From: Rhyacichthys aspro
Taxonomy: Eukaryota; Chordata; Actinopteri; Gobiiformes; Rhyacichthyidae
Reading direction: 5' to 3'
DNA length: 64,000 nt
Assembly (NCBI GenBank): GCA_036850595.1
Contig: CM072166.1
Span: forward strand, 16,696,758-16,760,757
The position numbers and the translations under genes were made by a program. Under the pieces are notes generated by a model. The model saw only the letters and a list, made by a program, of their open reading frames with translations. It ran no database searches and had not been told where the DNA came from. Shown piece by piece: positions 1 to 14,100 of the stretch (position 1 is the first letter of the stretch; every line of letters starts with the position of its first letter).

Positions 1-3000
1 AGTCCAAAAATCCTATTGATGCAAGTGGCCTATTTAAAGCTCAAATAATGATACTCACCAATGACCTCAGTGCTTTCGAATATGACCAATTAGCGAGGAC
101 ATGGGAAGAGTAGAAATGACCACATCAAGAGAAACTTTAGACTTTGACTGTTCTGGTGCGTGCAGGATCAGCCAAGTCCACGTCTCAAATGTCCTGCCAG
201 TTACATTTTAGGTTTGAGCGATGTCCTATAACCAGCTTCCTGCACAGGAAGGAAACCAGAGTGGAAGTCGGTGATATGACACTGTACACTGAACAGGAAG
301 CTATACAAATTCCCCAATAGTTGCTGTCCATCATGGTTTTAGGGAATGGATGTGGTTATCTGACTTTACCTCGGACAGCCCTTCAATGACTTCCAGATGC
401 CCCATGTCAGTACACTGCTTCACATTTCTGTAAATTCGCTGCTGACATTCTACACACATTTTGGGGTTATTAGTCAAAGAATAGACGAGAACAGCCAGTG
501 ATTTTGTTTGTGGCATTTTCCCGTTGATTGTAACAAAAAATGCTGACTGCTGACACATAACCATTCACATGGTTGAGGTTTGGCTCATGTTTTTTTTGTC
601 TTGCCTCTTAATCAAGGGGTGCTGTGTCATCCATCATGCCTGTCACGTCACAGCAGGCTCAGATGCATTTTCTTCTCCAAAACTGACAGACCAAGACTTT
701 AGGAATGCAGTAAAGACACTGGGAGTAACATGGCTGCGGACTGATGATTTAGTCCTGCAGCTGTCTTCTGCCCTATGCTTTCCTCACGGTGGACACAATG
801 ATTTACGCCAGGGCTTACTGACCTATTTAATGCTCCATATTACACAGTACTTCCTGTTCTTGTTTCCAGAGTAGACAAAATGTGTACTGTTAGAGGAGAA
901 GCACATTTGTGTTTCTTTTGAGCACTTATTTTTGCTGACAGTTGTGGACACTTATGAACTAAATCAATTTTCTTTCAAAAATGGCTACCGTAGTTGCTCT
1001 ACATGCTCCTTCTCTATTAAGGAGGGGTGTGAGGTTTGAAATTGCAATTTACGTTTTTGATGCTGCCATAAAAGGCCAAAAAGTACAAATATAACATTTC
1101 AGTATTTTAATGGTTGCCTGTCATGAGAGAATAGCTTCTGTATTCGAACAGGATACAGCACACAGCTTATGCATCAACACTGTGTAACTTTGGTTGCCTG
1201 GCACCTTCTCGGGACAGTGTTTATGGCTTTACAACACCTGGTCACCACCTGCCTAGCTCCTGTTTTTGTCAGTGTCAGTACCTCTTCCCTCAGGCTCATG
1301 ACCCCTGTCCCCTCTCCCCCCACAAAAACATAGCAACCTACCTGCTTTTTATTTTATTAAAAAAGTAAAACTGCTGCAAAAAACCCACACATTTAGAGCT
1401 TACCTTAAACTTTTATCTCCAATTTCAGCGTTAGACTAATGCAATTTCGCGGTTAAATTGTCAGTCTCTGTTTTTCTCTTTTGGGCTGTTTCTGAGTAAG
1501 AAACGTAGTCAGTGCTGGAATAGACACTGTCCCAGTCGGATTTTCCGCTGCTATTGATTCAATGTTGTCAAGCGATGTAGTAATGTCCTTTTAGTCCCAT
1601 TATATCCAAGCATATGCATATGAAGGACCAAAGCTTGACAGAGGGTGCTGAACATTCTCTATTCTATCTGTGATAATAAAACCTCTATGACGTCTTAAGG
1701 GCTTTTTTTTTTTTTTTTTTACAGATGATTCTTATTTCTATGTGCTATTTGGGGACTAAACAGTTTTTGTTCAATACCAAAAAAACAAAACAATATTTAA
1801 AAAAAGATATGGTAGGGCATGCTGAAAGTTGTCTAATATAATAGGGATAGGATTAAATACAGTTACAGTAAATACAGTTTTGTTATAAATGAATAAATTA
1901 TAAAAAGATATCTAAAATATAGCATTTTTGAATCTACAGGATGAGTCTGGGTGCTTCTTATGACATACTGCACCAGTCGACATAGTTCTTGTCTTCTGCT
2001 TTGCTTTGAGACCCTCTGTTTTAGTAATCCTCCGAGACTGTGTTCAAATTCAAATCCCAAACAGTACCATATTTTAAACCCTTGTTTACACTTGAGGTTA
2101 TTTCATGGTTGTTCGTCTATTGTTTGTGGGATTACTGTGGGATGGAAAACAAAAGACACCACTGAGGTCTAGCAATTCATCTGAAGACATGTCAGGATGA
2201 ATAAGATGCACTTTTCCGTCTTTGCGGGCAGACTGTTTACTTGTCTATCACAGTGAGCGCACATATAATCAAGCAGACAGACTGAGGAGTAAAACGTGCC
2301 TTGAACACATGATGTGATAATCCACCAAATCAGTGTTTGGAGAGTGAACAAGCTCTGTACATTTTCCAAGAAGAATTACTGGAAGATTACTTGGCTTAAT
2401 GTTGGGCCCATTTCCATTGTCTCATGTGATGGGAGCCACAGCGGTCTAGCCCTGCCTTACAGTACATGTAAAACGATCTGTTCAGGGTGGATTCCTTCAG
2501 AAGCCTTCACTCAGCAGTCTTGTCGCTGCACCATGCCAAACCCACACCAACCATATTCAGCTTTTGAGGAATGTGGATCCACGGCTGGCGCTCGCCTCGG
2601 AAGCACAGTGGGTGTAAGAGTGAGATTGAACAGGAAGGCCATGTCTGTGTACAATTAGCCGGAACAAAGCTAGTGTTGTCTGGATTGACAGTGAAGAGCA
2701 GCGTGGACATTTGGATGAAATGGTGGAAATGTTCTCTTTTATGACTGGGACAAAAAGCTCGCTACTGTTCGTCATATACAGTGTTAAAAGCAAAAAAAGT
2801 CAGACATGCCAGACAAGTATGGGTGGTCTGACATTTAGTTTACCTCAGAAATCAATAAGTCCATGCCACAAAGTGAACTTTTCCAACCTCAAAGGGCCCG
2901 CTGGAATTGTCAACAGTCTCCATTTCTGCAAGGATAAGTGAGTGGCTCTGCATTCCCATCAGAGGTGGAGGTAACACAGTGCAGATCCTGTATTATGTCT

Positions 3001-3633
3001 AAAACTTTATCTCAAAAAGAGAGTAAATTGTCTAGTATTTTAACATTACAACCACCAGGGGATCATTTTACCCTGGTATTATTTTTAAATTCAAGAACTT
3101 TTTTTTCCTATTTAAAACCCTTCATCAAGGCTATTCAACTCAAGTGACCAGGAGCCTGGATAATAAAATCATGGGGGATGTGAGTGCCAGAGCAAACATT
3201 GATAATTTACAGGGCAGTAATAACTAATAACAATAATGTGTCATTTTTGTTCGCTTTTTATAAATAGCTCCAAGTGTGTCATTCCACTCAAAATCAGAGA
3301 AAACTTCCTATGTTTACTAAGCATTCAGTGACTTGTAGCCTTTAGCTGGTTTCGCCTAAATGCTTGTATAAATAGACTAGCTAAATAGGCTATAGAGCGC
3401 CCTGCCTATGTTTTCTACCTACTCACTGACAGCACACATGTAAGTTGGATTTGCAAAAATCATCTTGTTTATGTAGAATTTGCAATATTTGGAGGCTAGT
3501 GTTGGCTAAAGTTCACAAATACCAACTGGTCTAAAAATGCTACAAAACATGCAACTTTATATTAAAATGATTTATTTACAGATACAGTTGTGTTACACTC
3601 TTGTTTTAACATCTTGTCTCCCCCTCTCTTCAG
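1..3633. other. Non-coding stretch upstream of the first recognised radil exon
   Basis: AT-rich sequence with poly-T and poly-A runs and no exon that I can assign to a protein family. It is probably intron of the radil-like gene, because the first recognisable exon at 3634 opens in the middle of the DIL domain. Two short frames near 370-565 (minus) and 650-870 (plus) look slightly exon-like and are treated separately. Confidence 0.4.
371..564 (-). other. Possible unassigned exon, minus strand
   Basis: An open frame on the minus strand ends at a good splice donor (GAG followed by GTAAAG, near 370) and has CAG acceptor-like triplets near its start. The translation includes a Cys-containing stretch, NPKMCVECQQRIYRNVKQC. 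I do not recognise it. The frame stays open only 78 codons, so chance is a real alternative. Confidence 0.15.
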
Positions 3634-6600
3634 GTCTTGTACCCTATCCTGCCTGCTGTTCTGGACTGTAACCCGTTCAAAGAGAGTCTTGACACCCCTG
3701 ACACTACAGACAGCTCTCCGGTCCTAGAAGGCCCTGAACTCCAGACTCCTGGTGAGGTCCAACAAGTCTTGGAGGTCCTCAATGACTCATGGGCACTGCT
3801 ATCGGACTGCCAGCTTAATCCGGAAATTTCCTCTCAGCTGATCGCTTATCTTTTCTATTTCATCAATGCATCGCTGTTCAACTCACTCATGGAGAGAGGT
3901 ACAGAGAGTTTTTGTATTTTAACATCAGAGGGGAAAAAAAATCAGAAATGTTGATTTGTAACTGGTGGTTGTAGTGCCCCCTTGTGGACATAAAATGTTA
4001 CTGCATTGACTATAGAAATCAGCATGGATAAATTTAATAGTAATATGTTCTTGTGCACAGGTTCCGAGGCAGGTTTTTACCAGTGGTCCAGAGGGGTACA
4101 CTTGAGAGCCAGTCTGGATCTACTCCTGGACTGGGCCCATGCAACTGGACTGGGAGAACTGGCTTTGGAGCAAATGCACAGACTGTCATCTGCCATCAAT
4201 CTGCTGGCAACACCAAGGAAGAACTTAGTGAAGGTAAAATGAAAAAAAATGTATGAATGGTTCGGATGCACCAACAAAGGTTTAAAGGTATGAGCTTTTA
4301 ATGTGATAGTTTTGAGGGTTTTTTTGAACATATAATAACATAAGGTCCTATGTTATGTTTTTGTTGGCCCTATATTTGACCTTTTGTTGGTTAATAAAAG
4401 ACAACAGATGATAGGGCTATGCTGATGGTTGAGGTAGTAGGTCAAGTAGTATCCTTCTGGCAATGTGCGTGTTGTTAATGTTTCAGATAATGTACAAAAC
4501 ACTGAATATGTAGCACATTTATGAACTAAACTGGTTTTGTTTCTATTGTTTTAAGTGAACTTATCCTTGATTTATTTCAACTGGGATTTGTATTTTACAA
4601 AAGCATGTAGGGTACCATAGCTGTTTACATGCTCAAGAAAGGAGGAGTAGAACATGTGGAACTGCTATATTCATATGGTGTCAAAAATATATCCAACAAT
4701 ATTTTCTAAAGCCTCACAGGAAGCCATGACTTGAGTGAGCATGCTCAGTGGGCCAAGTTAATATCAGCAGCAGCCACGTTAGATTTGGGATTCCGTCGCA
4801 TTATTTACTCATCAGACGTATTACACTATCACTCCTCTGTTCACGAGCTTCCATATTTACGCAGACCTCGTGGGTGTCCCTGCGGTCCCTGTATCCTGCT
4901 CTGTGCCCGGCCCAGCTCCACCACCTGCTGAGCCTTTACAGCCCCGTGTCCAACTCCAGACGCACCTGGGCCCCATCTGTCCCAGACCGAGCTGCAGCGC
5001 ACCAAACCGGTGAGTGCTCTCTAATGAACTGAACTTTATGGCTTGGGAGTACGAAACAACAAACGTGTTATTTACTCTTGACCATTCCGTAGCTGATATC
5101 CTGGAGAGTTTTGACACCCACCACCCTCTGGTGCTGCCGGATGGAGGCTACCAGATCCAGTTGGGCAGAGCCGTGACAGACTGTGGCCTGAGGGAGCAGC
5201 TGGACCAGCTCAAAGAGTTTATTTCCACCATGTCTGGATCGCAGCGCACTAGGATCACCACAGCTACTGAGGACTACCAGGTATGGCCTTTTATAACTTC
5301 ACACAATACATGGAACAGCTACAGCGACAAGATAAATATTTGGTTGGGAATTATGAGTAATGGGATTTTTAGCAGAGGTGGGAATGTTGTTACAGGTTTT
5401 ACTTTTGTTTCCGCTGCACCACAATAAAAATCAAATTGGGAGCTCAGCGCATTATTCCCACAGTTCTACCATCGTCATATGTAAACATGTGAGCCTCGTT
5501 TCCACTGGAGTGGTACAGCGCCTACTGTTTTAAGCTCCAACAATGTGATACGGTTACAAAAACATGGAACTACACATTGCAGTCTGATGAAGCATGTCTT
5601 GTCATAAAAAAAATCATCTTGCTGATCTTGCTTCATATATTACAGACATTGCATTTATTGTCTACATTGCATTAAAAACAAACAGGACTTTTGACATTAA
5701 ATAGTGTGCCCCCAAAATAGGTTCCCCATGGGTAGTTCCCATAGCTATTTCTGACATTCTTCAAACTTAAAAACTCAAATTAATTACATTTATTTGATAT
5801 CTCACGCAGCTTTACCTTTACCAGGTGCAATTATTTTTTTATCCAGGCCTTTCCAAACGACCAATCCAAAGCCTTAACCCAGACGACCGCCCACATCCAT
5901 GCCTCTCCTTCCCCTCCATCCCCCGGCTCTACTTTTTATTACGACTTCACCTCCTGCGGCGCACAACTGTTGTCCCAGAAGTTACAAAATCTGGAGCTTC
6001 GACACAAAGATGAGGATGAGATAACCAAGACGGTGCTGGACCCGTCCTGTCTCCTCACCCCTCCCAACACCCCTCACATCGTACATCATCCTTTGGCCAC
6101 AACAGAACAAGAGGAATGGATGAACAACGAAACAAATCCATGGTCCTCTAATGAAGGTATAAAATAAGCGTTGCCTTCTGCTCGTTTTGGACTTTCAAAA
6201 ACTGACCCGTCTTGTCTTTTATCTTAGGTGGATTAGTCTTTGAGTGTCTCGCTGCTCTTAAAGCTGACCGCTCCAGTATGAAAACACTTGCGGAGCTAAA
6301 AGAGGAAGAGGAGGAAGACGAGACAGACTATGACAACAATGATGAGGTGTTCAGCTTGGAACTGGAACGAGGAGAAAGAGGAATTGGACTTGCTCTGGTC
6401 GACACACGGGTGAGAATAAGTGGGTTTCATGGTTGAGGGTGTTTTTAGTGTGAAGATTACTACACTGAAATGACTAAAAGATGTCTGCAGCACATTAGCA
6501 GTGCCAGTATGTTATCACATGTAACACAAACTATCCCATGGCCAGATATTTTTCTGGAGGGATTCTATAAAATTAACCCAGCCAGTGTACATCCCAGAAT

Positions 6601-8098
6601 CAATACAAAGAGGTACCAGAATAAATCCATGGATTGTGCAGAGAGGAATTTGCGCCCTCTGCTGGCTAAAATTTATGCAGGGCTGCTTAAATGAGGACTT
6701 GAATTTTACTGTTTTCCAATAGACTCCCAAGCATTTTATATATTTATTGTTCCCATTGCTGTTATGTTTCCTTGCAAGTTAGGTGCTGGCTCTGTACCAC
6801 ATTTTTTCTCTGTTTTTCTAGGAAGAGCTAATTAGATATAGTGGTCTCGTTCCACCATCTCACACCTGAGCTTCCTCATGAGGTGTTTTTTGCTAGTCCT
6901 TAGCTTTAACCTGGTTGAACCGGCTGTCCTGTTTTTGACTTTTCTTTTGTAAGGATTCAGATTGCAGGTTGTTTTGTGTTAGGGTAGTGGCAGAGGTGGT
7001 AAAGCACTGGAACTTAATGCTATTGTATCTTGTATCCTTTTTTAAAAGGCGTTATAACTATGGGACAAACGTACAGGTCACAACACTGGTATCTGCTGTT
7101 TTTTAATAAATATAGATCTATAGACGTCTGGGCTACACAGGTGAAGAACTCCTATTCTTGGACTACACCTTTAAATTCTCTAGTTCACTGAGGCATCTGC
7201 TGAAGCTTAATGCTGAAACGTGTTGGAAAGAACTATGAGTCCATTCTTACCACAAAGCTTTTCAACTGAAAACTCTGATTTTCTGCTTTTATTTCATGCT
7301 TCTATTCAAACATGTCACTTCTGGCTTTATTTTATACTTACATTTTTTATCTGTAATTGTTACTGAAAGGATTTAGTGTTAGTATTTTGTAGTAATAATA
7401 ATACAAAAAAAATATGTTACAGGACACATCGTTGAAAGTGAAAGGCGTTTTCATCCGTGCTGTGGTCCCAGACTCGCCTGCAGCTCGGTCCGAGAAGCTG
7501 GCTCCCGGAGACAGGATCCTTGCTGTCAACGGAGTCAGTCTGCTCGGACTGGACTACCAAGGGTACGCCATCATTTATGAATAAGACAAGATAGAAATAT
7601 AATCAAGGGCAAAGAGAGCTTGTGGCTATTAGATGGGGTTTGCTAATGCTCTCCACCCCGTCACTGACAGCAAACACATGTAGTCAACAGGTCACCATTC
7701 ACCCCAGTCAGCTTGTTTTAACAGACCACATGGCTCATGTCATGCAAAAAGTATAAATATATTTATAATAATATGGTATTATGATTAAATATTGCAAGGT
7801 TTGCCAAAGACAGAAAGCCTTTTACTTTTGCTTTTACTACTATTGGGTCTACATGAACCCCCTCTTCTTGAAACTGACTCAACATCAACTTTACTTTTTG
7901 GTCAGTTAATACTTCTCTATTATATGTTGTCCTTTAACTACACAGGCCAAATTATTTACAATAAAGTTGGGTTTGATATATGTATGTTTGTGTTTTTGTT
8001 TCAGTGGAAAAGAGCTGATCCAATCATCAGGAGATAAAGTGAGATTACTGGTGGCCAGATCAGAGTGGATGACCAAGGCCTTGCAGACTGAACACTGA
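3634..8098 (+). CDS. radil: Ras-associating and dilute domain protein (Radil-like), C-terminal exons
   Basis: Eight exons joined by GT-AG introns with matching phases: 3634-3898, 4061-4233, 4865-5009, 5093-5280, 5847-6156, 6228-6409, 7423-7562 and 8005-8098 (stop TGA). The first two or three exons encode the second half of a DIL (dilute) domain, with VLYPILPAVLDCNPF, a helix QLIAYLFYFINASLFN and the INLLATPR segment. A low-complexity linker follows, containing the conserved SCLLTPPNTP motif and an acidic run. The last three exons form a PDZ domain (ERGERGIGLALVDTR, then APGDRILAVNGVSLLGLDYQG and KVRLLVARS) ending at the C terminus. DIL followed by a terminal PDZ separates Radil from Rasip1, which lacks the PDZ. 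Radil is a Rap1 effector in cell adhesion and neural-crest migration (family knowledge). The RA and FHA regions are not found here and should lie upstream of the window or in undetected exons. Whether this is the a or b fish paralogue cannot be told. Confidence 0.88.
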
Positions 8099-8260
8099 CG
8101 CCATATTTTTTTGTATGATCTGGGATCCAAATCCTGATTCCAAGTCTTCAATGGACTTTGTCAAACAGAAGTAAAAACTGAAACTAACTTAGGAGTAATG
8201 GCAGGCAGCTTTTGAAGGAGAAAGAGTGTGAAGTGTATTTATATATCAAATTTCAATTCT

Positions 8261-8266
8261 AATAAA
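8261..8266 (+). terminator. Polyadenylation signal of radil-like gene
   Basis: AATAAA lies 163 bases after the radil stop codon in AT-rich sequence, a normal position for a short 3' UTR. Confidence 0.6.
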
Positions 8267-8833
8267 TTCAGCATATTTTATATATTTGATGGTTTTATTG
8301 TGTTTGACCCATGATGAGAACACACTGATCATTTCAAATGTCTACTTAGCTTTAACATGTTAACCAATCTCTGTTAAACAATCTTAACATGTTTCCAGCA
8401 ACTGTTAGTTGTTCTATTTAATGCTCACCAAATACAGAACTATTTCAAGGACTGAAAATGACTTTTATATTATGGTTATTAATCATGGGAGGAGGGTCTA
8501 ACTATAGTTTGTAGTGACTTATGCCAGTTTGTAGTGACTTATGTCTCAGACTCCACTCACCCCCAAAAGCAGCCAAGGGACCTCTCTCCTGCTTCTCATT
8601 TATTTAAAAAAAACCCCAAAAAACAGACCAATTCACCACAAATATCTAATACATTTTTGTTTTATGATGACCCTTTTCTCTGTTGATGCTTTTCTTTTTT
8701 GAGCTGTTTCTCTGTGTTAAAAGACATATTCAGCTGAAAATACACTTTATTGGCAGCTATTACATTTCCTGGAATGTCATATAAGCCAGTGTTGACTGAT
8801 GGGAGCGCTCCTTTTTCAAGAATGTGACTTTTC
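8267..8833. other. Intergenic, radil to Penelope remnant
   Basis: AT-rich sequence with no gene. It contains a short direct repeat in which an 18-base unit (AGTTTGTAGTGACTTATG) occurs twice near 8504-8541. Confidence 0.4.
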
Positions 8834-9650
8834 GTGCATGTGATTGGCCATCCTTATGTAGCTGGTTTATCTGAAAAGCTAAAAGGAGCTGGTTTATCTG
8901 AAAAGCTAAAAGGATTTTCTACAAACACAACATTTCTGTTCATTTCAAACCATGCAATACTCTCCGTCAGAAACTGGTCCACCCCAAGGACAAGATCCTC
9001 AGACACAAACAGCAATGTAGTGTATACTGTTCAGTGTAATAAGGATTGCAGTGATAGTTATATAGGTGAGACTCACCAGCTTCTTCACAAAAGTATGTAT
9101 CAACACAGAAGGGCCAATCCTGGTGGGCCTGAGTCTGCAGTCTACCTCCATCTCAAAGAGAAAGGACATTCCTTTGAGGACAGCAATGTCCAAATCTTAG
9201 CCAGGAAGCCAGGTGGTTTGAAAGAGGAGTAAAGGAAGCCATCTTTGTTAAAATGGAAAAGCCCCCTCTGAACTGAGGTGGTGGACTCAGATACAACCTT
9301 CCCTCCATTTACACCAGTGTTTTGAAGCCCAAATCAAAACAGTTTCACTCTAATATGAAACTAACACGTGGAGTTAGCAGTTATGCTTATGGCTCACAGG
9401 AGCCTATCGACTCCCCCACCAGCTCCAACAATGCCAATTCAACTCTTAACGACTATGAAACCAGTGTAGCCTTGTCCAATCACAATAGTTCCAAGCTAAA
9501 TCCTTCCCTCTGACGGATATATATCTCACCTCTTTTTCCAGTTGAACTCAGAATTGACTAAGTCCCCTGGATGAGGGATGAAACATCTTCACCTCAAACT
9601 TATGTCCAGATGCCTTGTCAGAAAACCTTTTCTTGAACCTCCACAAATGT
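8834..9650 (+). mobile_element. Penelope-like retroelement fragment with GIY-YIG endonuclease
   Basis: The frame 8834-9232 carries the C-terminal GIY-YIG nuclease of Penelope-like elements: NVVYTVQCNKDCSDSYIGET followed by LHKSMYQHRRA and VYLHLKEKGHSFEDSNVQIL. After a frame break and a stop at about 9273 it continues as YNLPSIYTSVLKPKSKQFHSNMKL and ends in the tail WMRDETSSPQTYV. The reverse transcriptase part is absent, so this is a 5'-truncated dead copy. A 26-base tandem duplication near 8861-8913 repeats GLSEKLKG in the frame. The same tail and nuclease sequences recur inside both histone blocks. Confidence 0.85.
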
Positions 9651-11197
9651 TCCTGAATAGAGGTTCTCATCTATTAAAATCCCTTATAATAAACAGTAGG
9701 CGGTGACATAAAGCCTACTAAACTCAGTGCTAAATATAATTAAAAAACAAAAAATAATAATTATACATGTAATTATAAAAAATATAATGGATATTTAAAG
9801 ACACACAAATGTTGATTTTCCTCTAAAGTCATGATTAGTAAGCCATTTAATTCCGACATTTGTCACTAGATGGCGACAGTACTTAAAATTCAGGGGGTTT
9901 TAAGCGTTGGCATTCATTTATTTTATTCATCCGTTATGTATAATCTTTGCCACCTTATAGAGAAGAGTGGGGCAAATTCAGCATTTTTGCTCAAGTGTTC
10001 TTGTCAGTTGAAATAATTAGAATTCATTTTTGACATAACTTTTGAAAAATATAACTCTCAAAAAAAGGGATTTGAGGCAGGCCCGGGGGTAAGTTTAAAA
10101 ATCCAAATAATAATAACAACAACAATAATCATCATCATCCAAATCAAACATAATGTTCAACAAAAGTATGTGGCTGTGGGCAGTTGAGGGGTCTAGGGGT
10201 CCTCCCCCTGAAAATGTTTTGTAGAAAATAGACATTTTTAGCTGGCTATAAGGTGAGGCAGATTATGGAACAAAACCATGAAATTACCCCAGTTCTTCAA
10301 TAACTGCATCTGAACCAGAAATAAGTCCTGTTGATATATGTGTTGAATACAGTATAAGCATGACCTGCTGTTGTAGTGAAGCATCTTTAATGCTCTGAGA
10401 GAATCTGTGCAACTCTAATGCTCTGGGTTTCTGCCAAAATAAAGTGGTGTAGTCTACATTTTTGTAGTGGATATACTGTGATGTCAACAAACTTCTACGG
10501 CCCCGCCCTCACTGGCAGCCCTCAGACATTACTCTTACTAATAACACATAGGCCTACAGAGATGCCCGCAATTGAAAGTACATAAAAATTACAAAATGAG
10601 ACATGAATGAAAAGAAAACAGCCAAGCAAAAGTAAAAATAGTCATTTATATTTATTCAACTATTTTATGGAAAAATGTGTGAAGTAACTTTATCTAACCT
10701 TCTGTCCCTCCATTCTAACCAAGGATGTCTGTTTTTAAATTCCCTAGCCTGGCTTTCAATCCACAAGGCTGGCCAGGAGCTGTCAAAAAACATAGCCTAC
10801 ATTCTTAGCTATGTTCAGGGCTTGACTTTTTTGCTTTTTGGCAGCTGTTTTTTTTTTTTCTACCTCCATTTGTTCAGTTGGCTGATGTTAATGTCAGGCC
10901 CTGGTTATGTTTATATCTCTTAAGATCGTCTAGCAGGCCTAGCTGGATTTTGTGGCGACAACTAGTGAGTGTAGATTTTGTACATTTAAGTAAACATTTT
11001 TTTTTCGGCCGGAGAAGGTGCTCCACTGCCTCTTCTGGCTACTTCCTCCTTCTCACTTTACACCGTGAACCAATCAGAAAGCGCTAAACAGGAACTGGGA
11101 GCGAGGGGCAAGGGGCACAGTGTTCGCATCAGTGTACATTTTGTAGTGGTTATACGGATTCTGACGTACTATTATATGAGTAGATATTATTGAAAAT
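9651..11197. other. Intergenic / 5' flank of sulfotransferase A
   Basis: AT-rich with many short A and T runs. No coding exon was recognised. A CTCF-like motif lies at 9863-9877. The promoter of the sulfotransferase should be in the last few hundred bases, but I see no convincing TATA box. Confidence 0.35.
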
Positions 11198-14100
11198 ATG
11201 ACTGAAGCGGAGTTATACACGCTGCACAAAGGCGTCTACATGCCAGCGTGCATTCACACACCTGAAAGCCTCAAATACTACGAGCAGTTCTCTTTTCGAC
11301 CTGACGACATCCTCATTGTGACATACCCCAAGTCAGGTAAGTGCTTCTTTCCTATTTCTGCCTTGCTTCTTCTTACTCAGGATATGGCATCATGTTTTGA
11401 CAGCTTCAGACTAAAATAATACACTGATTTTCTCACATTTGCATGACACCCAGCTCCTATCCACCAAACCCACTGCTCTTGGACATAAAAACTGGTTCTC
11501 TCACCGTTTTCTCAAATTAAACTGTGGGAAATATTATTATAAAGTTCAAATGTCTTTTAGCTAAAGATATTTTCAAGGTTGCAACTGTTTACACCAAAGC
11601 ACAGTGTTAAAAGTTGCTTTAAATCTGTTTCTGAGCAGCTAGGGCCTACTTTTCAGACACTTTTCTATTTGAATCCGCTGAAGCAGACATTTGTTGTGTC
11701 TCGGTTGTGCAGTGAGAGAACAAGAGCCAAACAAGAGCTGTCATTTAATTACAGGAAACATTTTAGCGGTATTATGGAAGATATGATACTGTATAGTCCT
11801 AGTGGCCACACTTGAATCTTTTATATTTAAAAAAGGAGGAATAAAACTGTTGTTGATTATAACGGTGTAACAAGAACATTTTGTGCTGAATTGTAAAAAT
11901 AATAATAATAATTTAAAAAGTCATATGAAAACATAAGTTGTGTCAATATTCCTTTGTTCATTTGTTGATTTTGAACCCATTCCCTCAGGTACCACATGGC
12001 TGCAGGAGATCGTCCCTCTGCTCATGAGCGGAGGAGAGCCAGCCTCTGTGGAGTCTCTCCCAAACTGGGACAGAGTGCCCTGGCTGGAGGAGAACCGGGC
12101 ACATGTACTGAACCTGGAGGAATGTCCCTCTCCTCGGATATTTGCCACCCACTACCACCTCGGCATGATGCCAGCGGCCTTCTGTGAAGTTAAACCCAAG
12201 GTAAATCCATTCTGTGCTGCACTTGACCTTTGACAGTGCTAGGCAGAGAAACTGAATGCAGTTCCTGTTCGCTTTGTTATATGATATCAATTGAGACCAT
12301 AGGCAGTTTGGGGGAGTTTGACATTTGCGAACTATTGCATGCATGGCATCTTATCCATAACATACTGCAGGCCTACTATACAGCAACACAGCTCTACAAA
12401 TCAGTTTTTGACCATAAAGTTCAAAATCCCACATAGCCTTATGTATCAAGCATTACACATTAGGCTCGCTCACAAAAAAAAAAAAATAGCAGGTGTTTGT
12501 CTTATACTGTTATGTTTGAATTTTCATGTAGCCTATCCTTTCCTAATACAATTAGCATTTATGTATTTATATTTATTTAGGCTACTGAGCAAGTTTTTAT
12601 AATAATCAGTGACCTACCTAATGCAGAATAGTAGCCTTTTTTGTGTCCTGCATATATGTCCACTTTAATTCTCTACATTCATTTTACAGACAGAAATATC
12701 ATCTAATTACCGGTAGTTGAGATTCGACAGCACCATACACTATAAACACAATTAGCAATTACCTTCGAAGTGGTCCTGAAGTCACATTGTAAATCCAATC
12801 CTTAATTCCGGTTTTACTGAAGGCATTATTCTGACGAAATCAAATATCACCCAGAGATTTGGTTCTTAAAGTAGCCTACAGTCTATGTGTTTTAACTTGG
12901 GTATATGCAAAGAGAATTACACAATAATGATTGAGATTTATTTCTTGCAATTTTTTATTTTAGTTTGTAATACTATATAGGATTTTTTCAGTGTAGTGAC
13001 ATAATTCAGGTGCTGGGTGAGTGAGACATTTTTTTTTTACAGACAAAGCATACTAACCACTATCAAGAGTTAATGGTGGAGGTATTTTAGACAGATTGCT
13101 CAAAACTCTCTGTCTTGTGAATAGTGAGAACGTGTTCTGGAAATGTGGGTTTCTGGTAAGCATGGTAGTGACCACAAAGAACCATGTAATCTTTAAAACA
13201 ATGTGCGAAAACGTGGCAGCTCCAGATAAAAGTTCATGTTCTAACAAAAAAACAACCTGAATCCTCCTTGCAGGTCATCTATGTCATGAGGAACCCCAAA
13301 GATGTCTTTACGTCCTCATTTCACTATTATGAGATGGCATCGTACCTGGTCAACCCTGGGCCACAGTCAGAGTTCCTCCACAAGTTCCTAGAGGGAAAAG
13401 GTTTTTACTATTTAACTATTTGTTTGTAGCTGTGTTTCCCGTACACTGAAGATCTGTGATCTGCTGTAGTCTAATTTGCTCCACCATGGTCTTAACAAAC
13501 AAAAAATAAAAAAATAGATCATTAACCTGTTATGGGAGTATCCTAACTGCTCTGTGAATAGCGGAGTACTTTAGTGGTTATTCGCATGTTAAAGGGAGCA
13601 TAAGTTAAAATTGCTATCAAACCATCACTGTCTCTTCTTTGGCCTCTCAACTGTAGAGTTGGGTAATAAAATGACACTGTATATGCACATGATTATATGT
13701 ACAGAAAAATCCAGACAATAGTGTGATGATAAATGCTTGTCTACATACAGTATCAACTCTATATTAAACACCCATCAGTCTTTTTTACATGAACCTGAGC
13801 CTAAAAGTACCAATAAATGTAAAGGATGTATGAATAATTCATCTAAGAAATAATGAGTCAGTTAAATTTTAGATAAACTGTAACTGTAGCAGTATTTGCA
13901 GATTTAACCTAATGACAAAATGAAAAGGTGAGGATGAGGCCAGCGACAGGAGAGCATCATGAAGGAATGAGATTTACTTCACGCTTTCTACTCACACCTG
14001 GTTTCTGAGGACTCCATTCAGGAAGGGTTTGGAGTTTTCAGTGGAGCTATGGCTTATAGATGGGCAGACACTGAAAACACTTAACCTGGCCTTTGTTGTA

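Noticed and set aside
569..874. 101-codon plus-strand frame near the left edge as a radil exon
   Set aside because: It has no resemblance to RA, FHA or DIL sequence and no good acceptor/donor pair.
2314..2658. 114-codon plus-strand frame
   Set aside because: Composition and translation look random; no splice context or family match.
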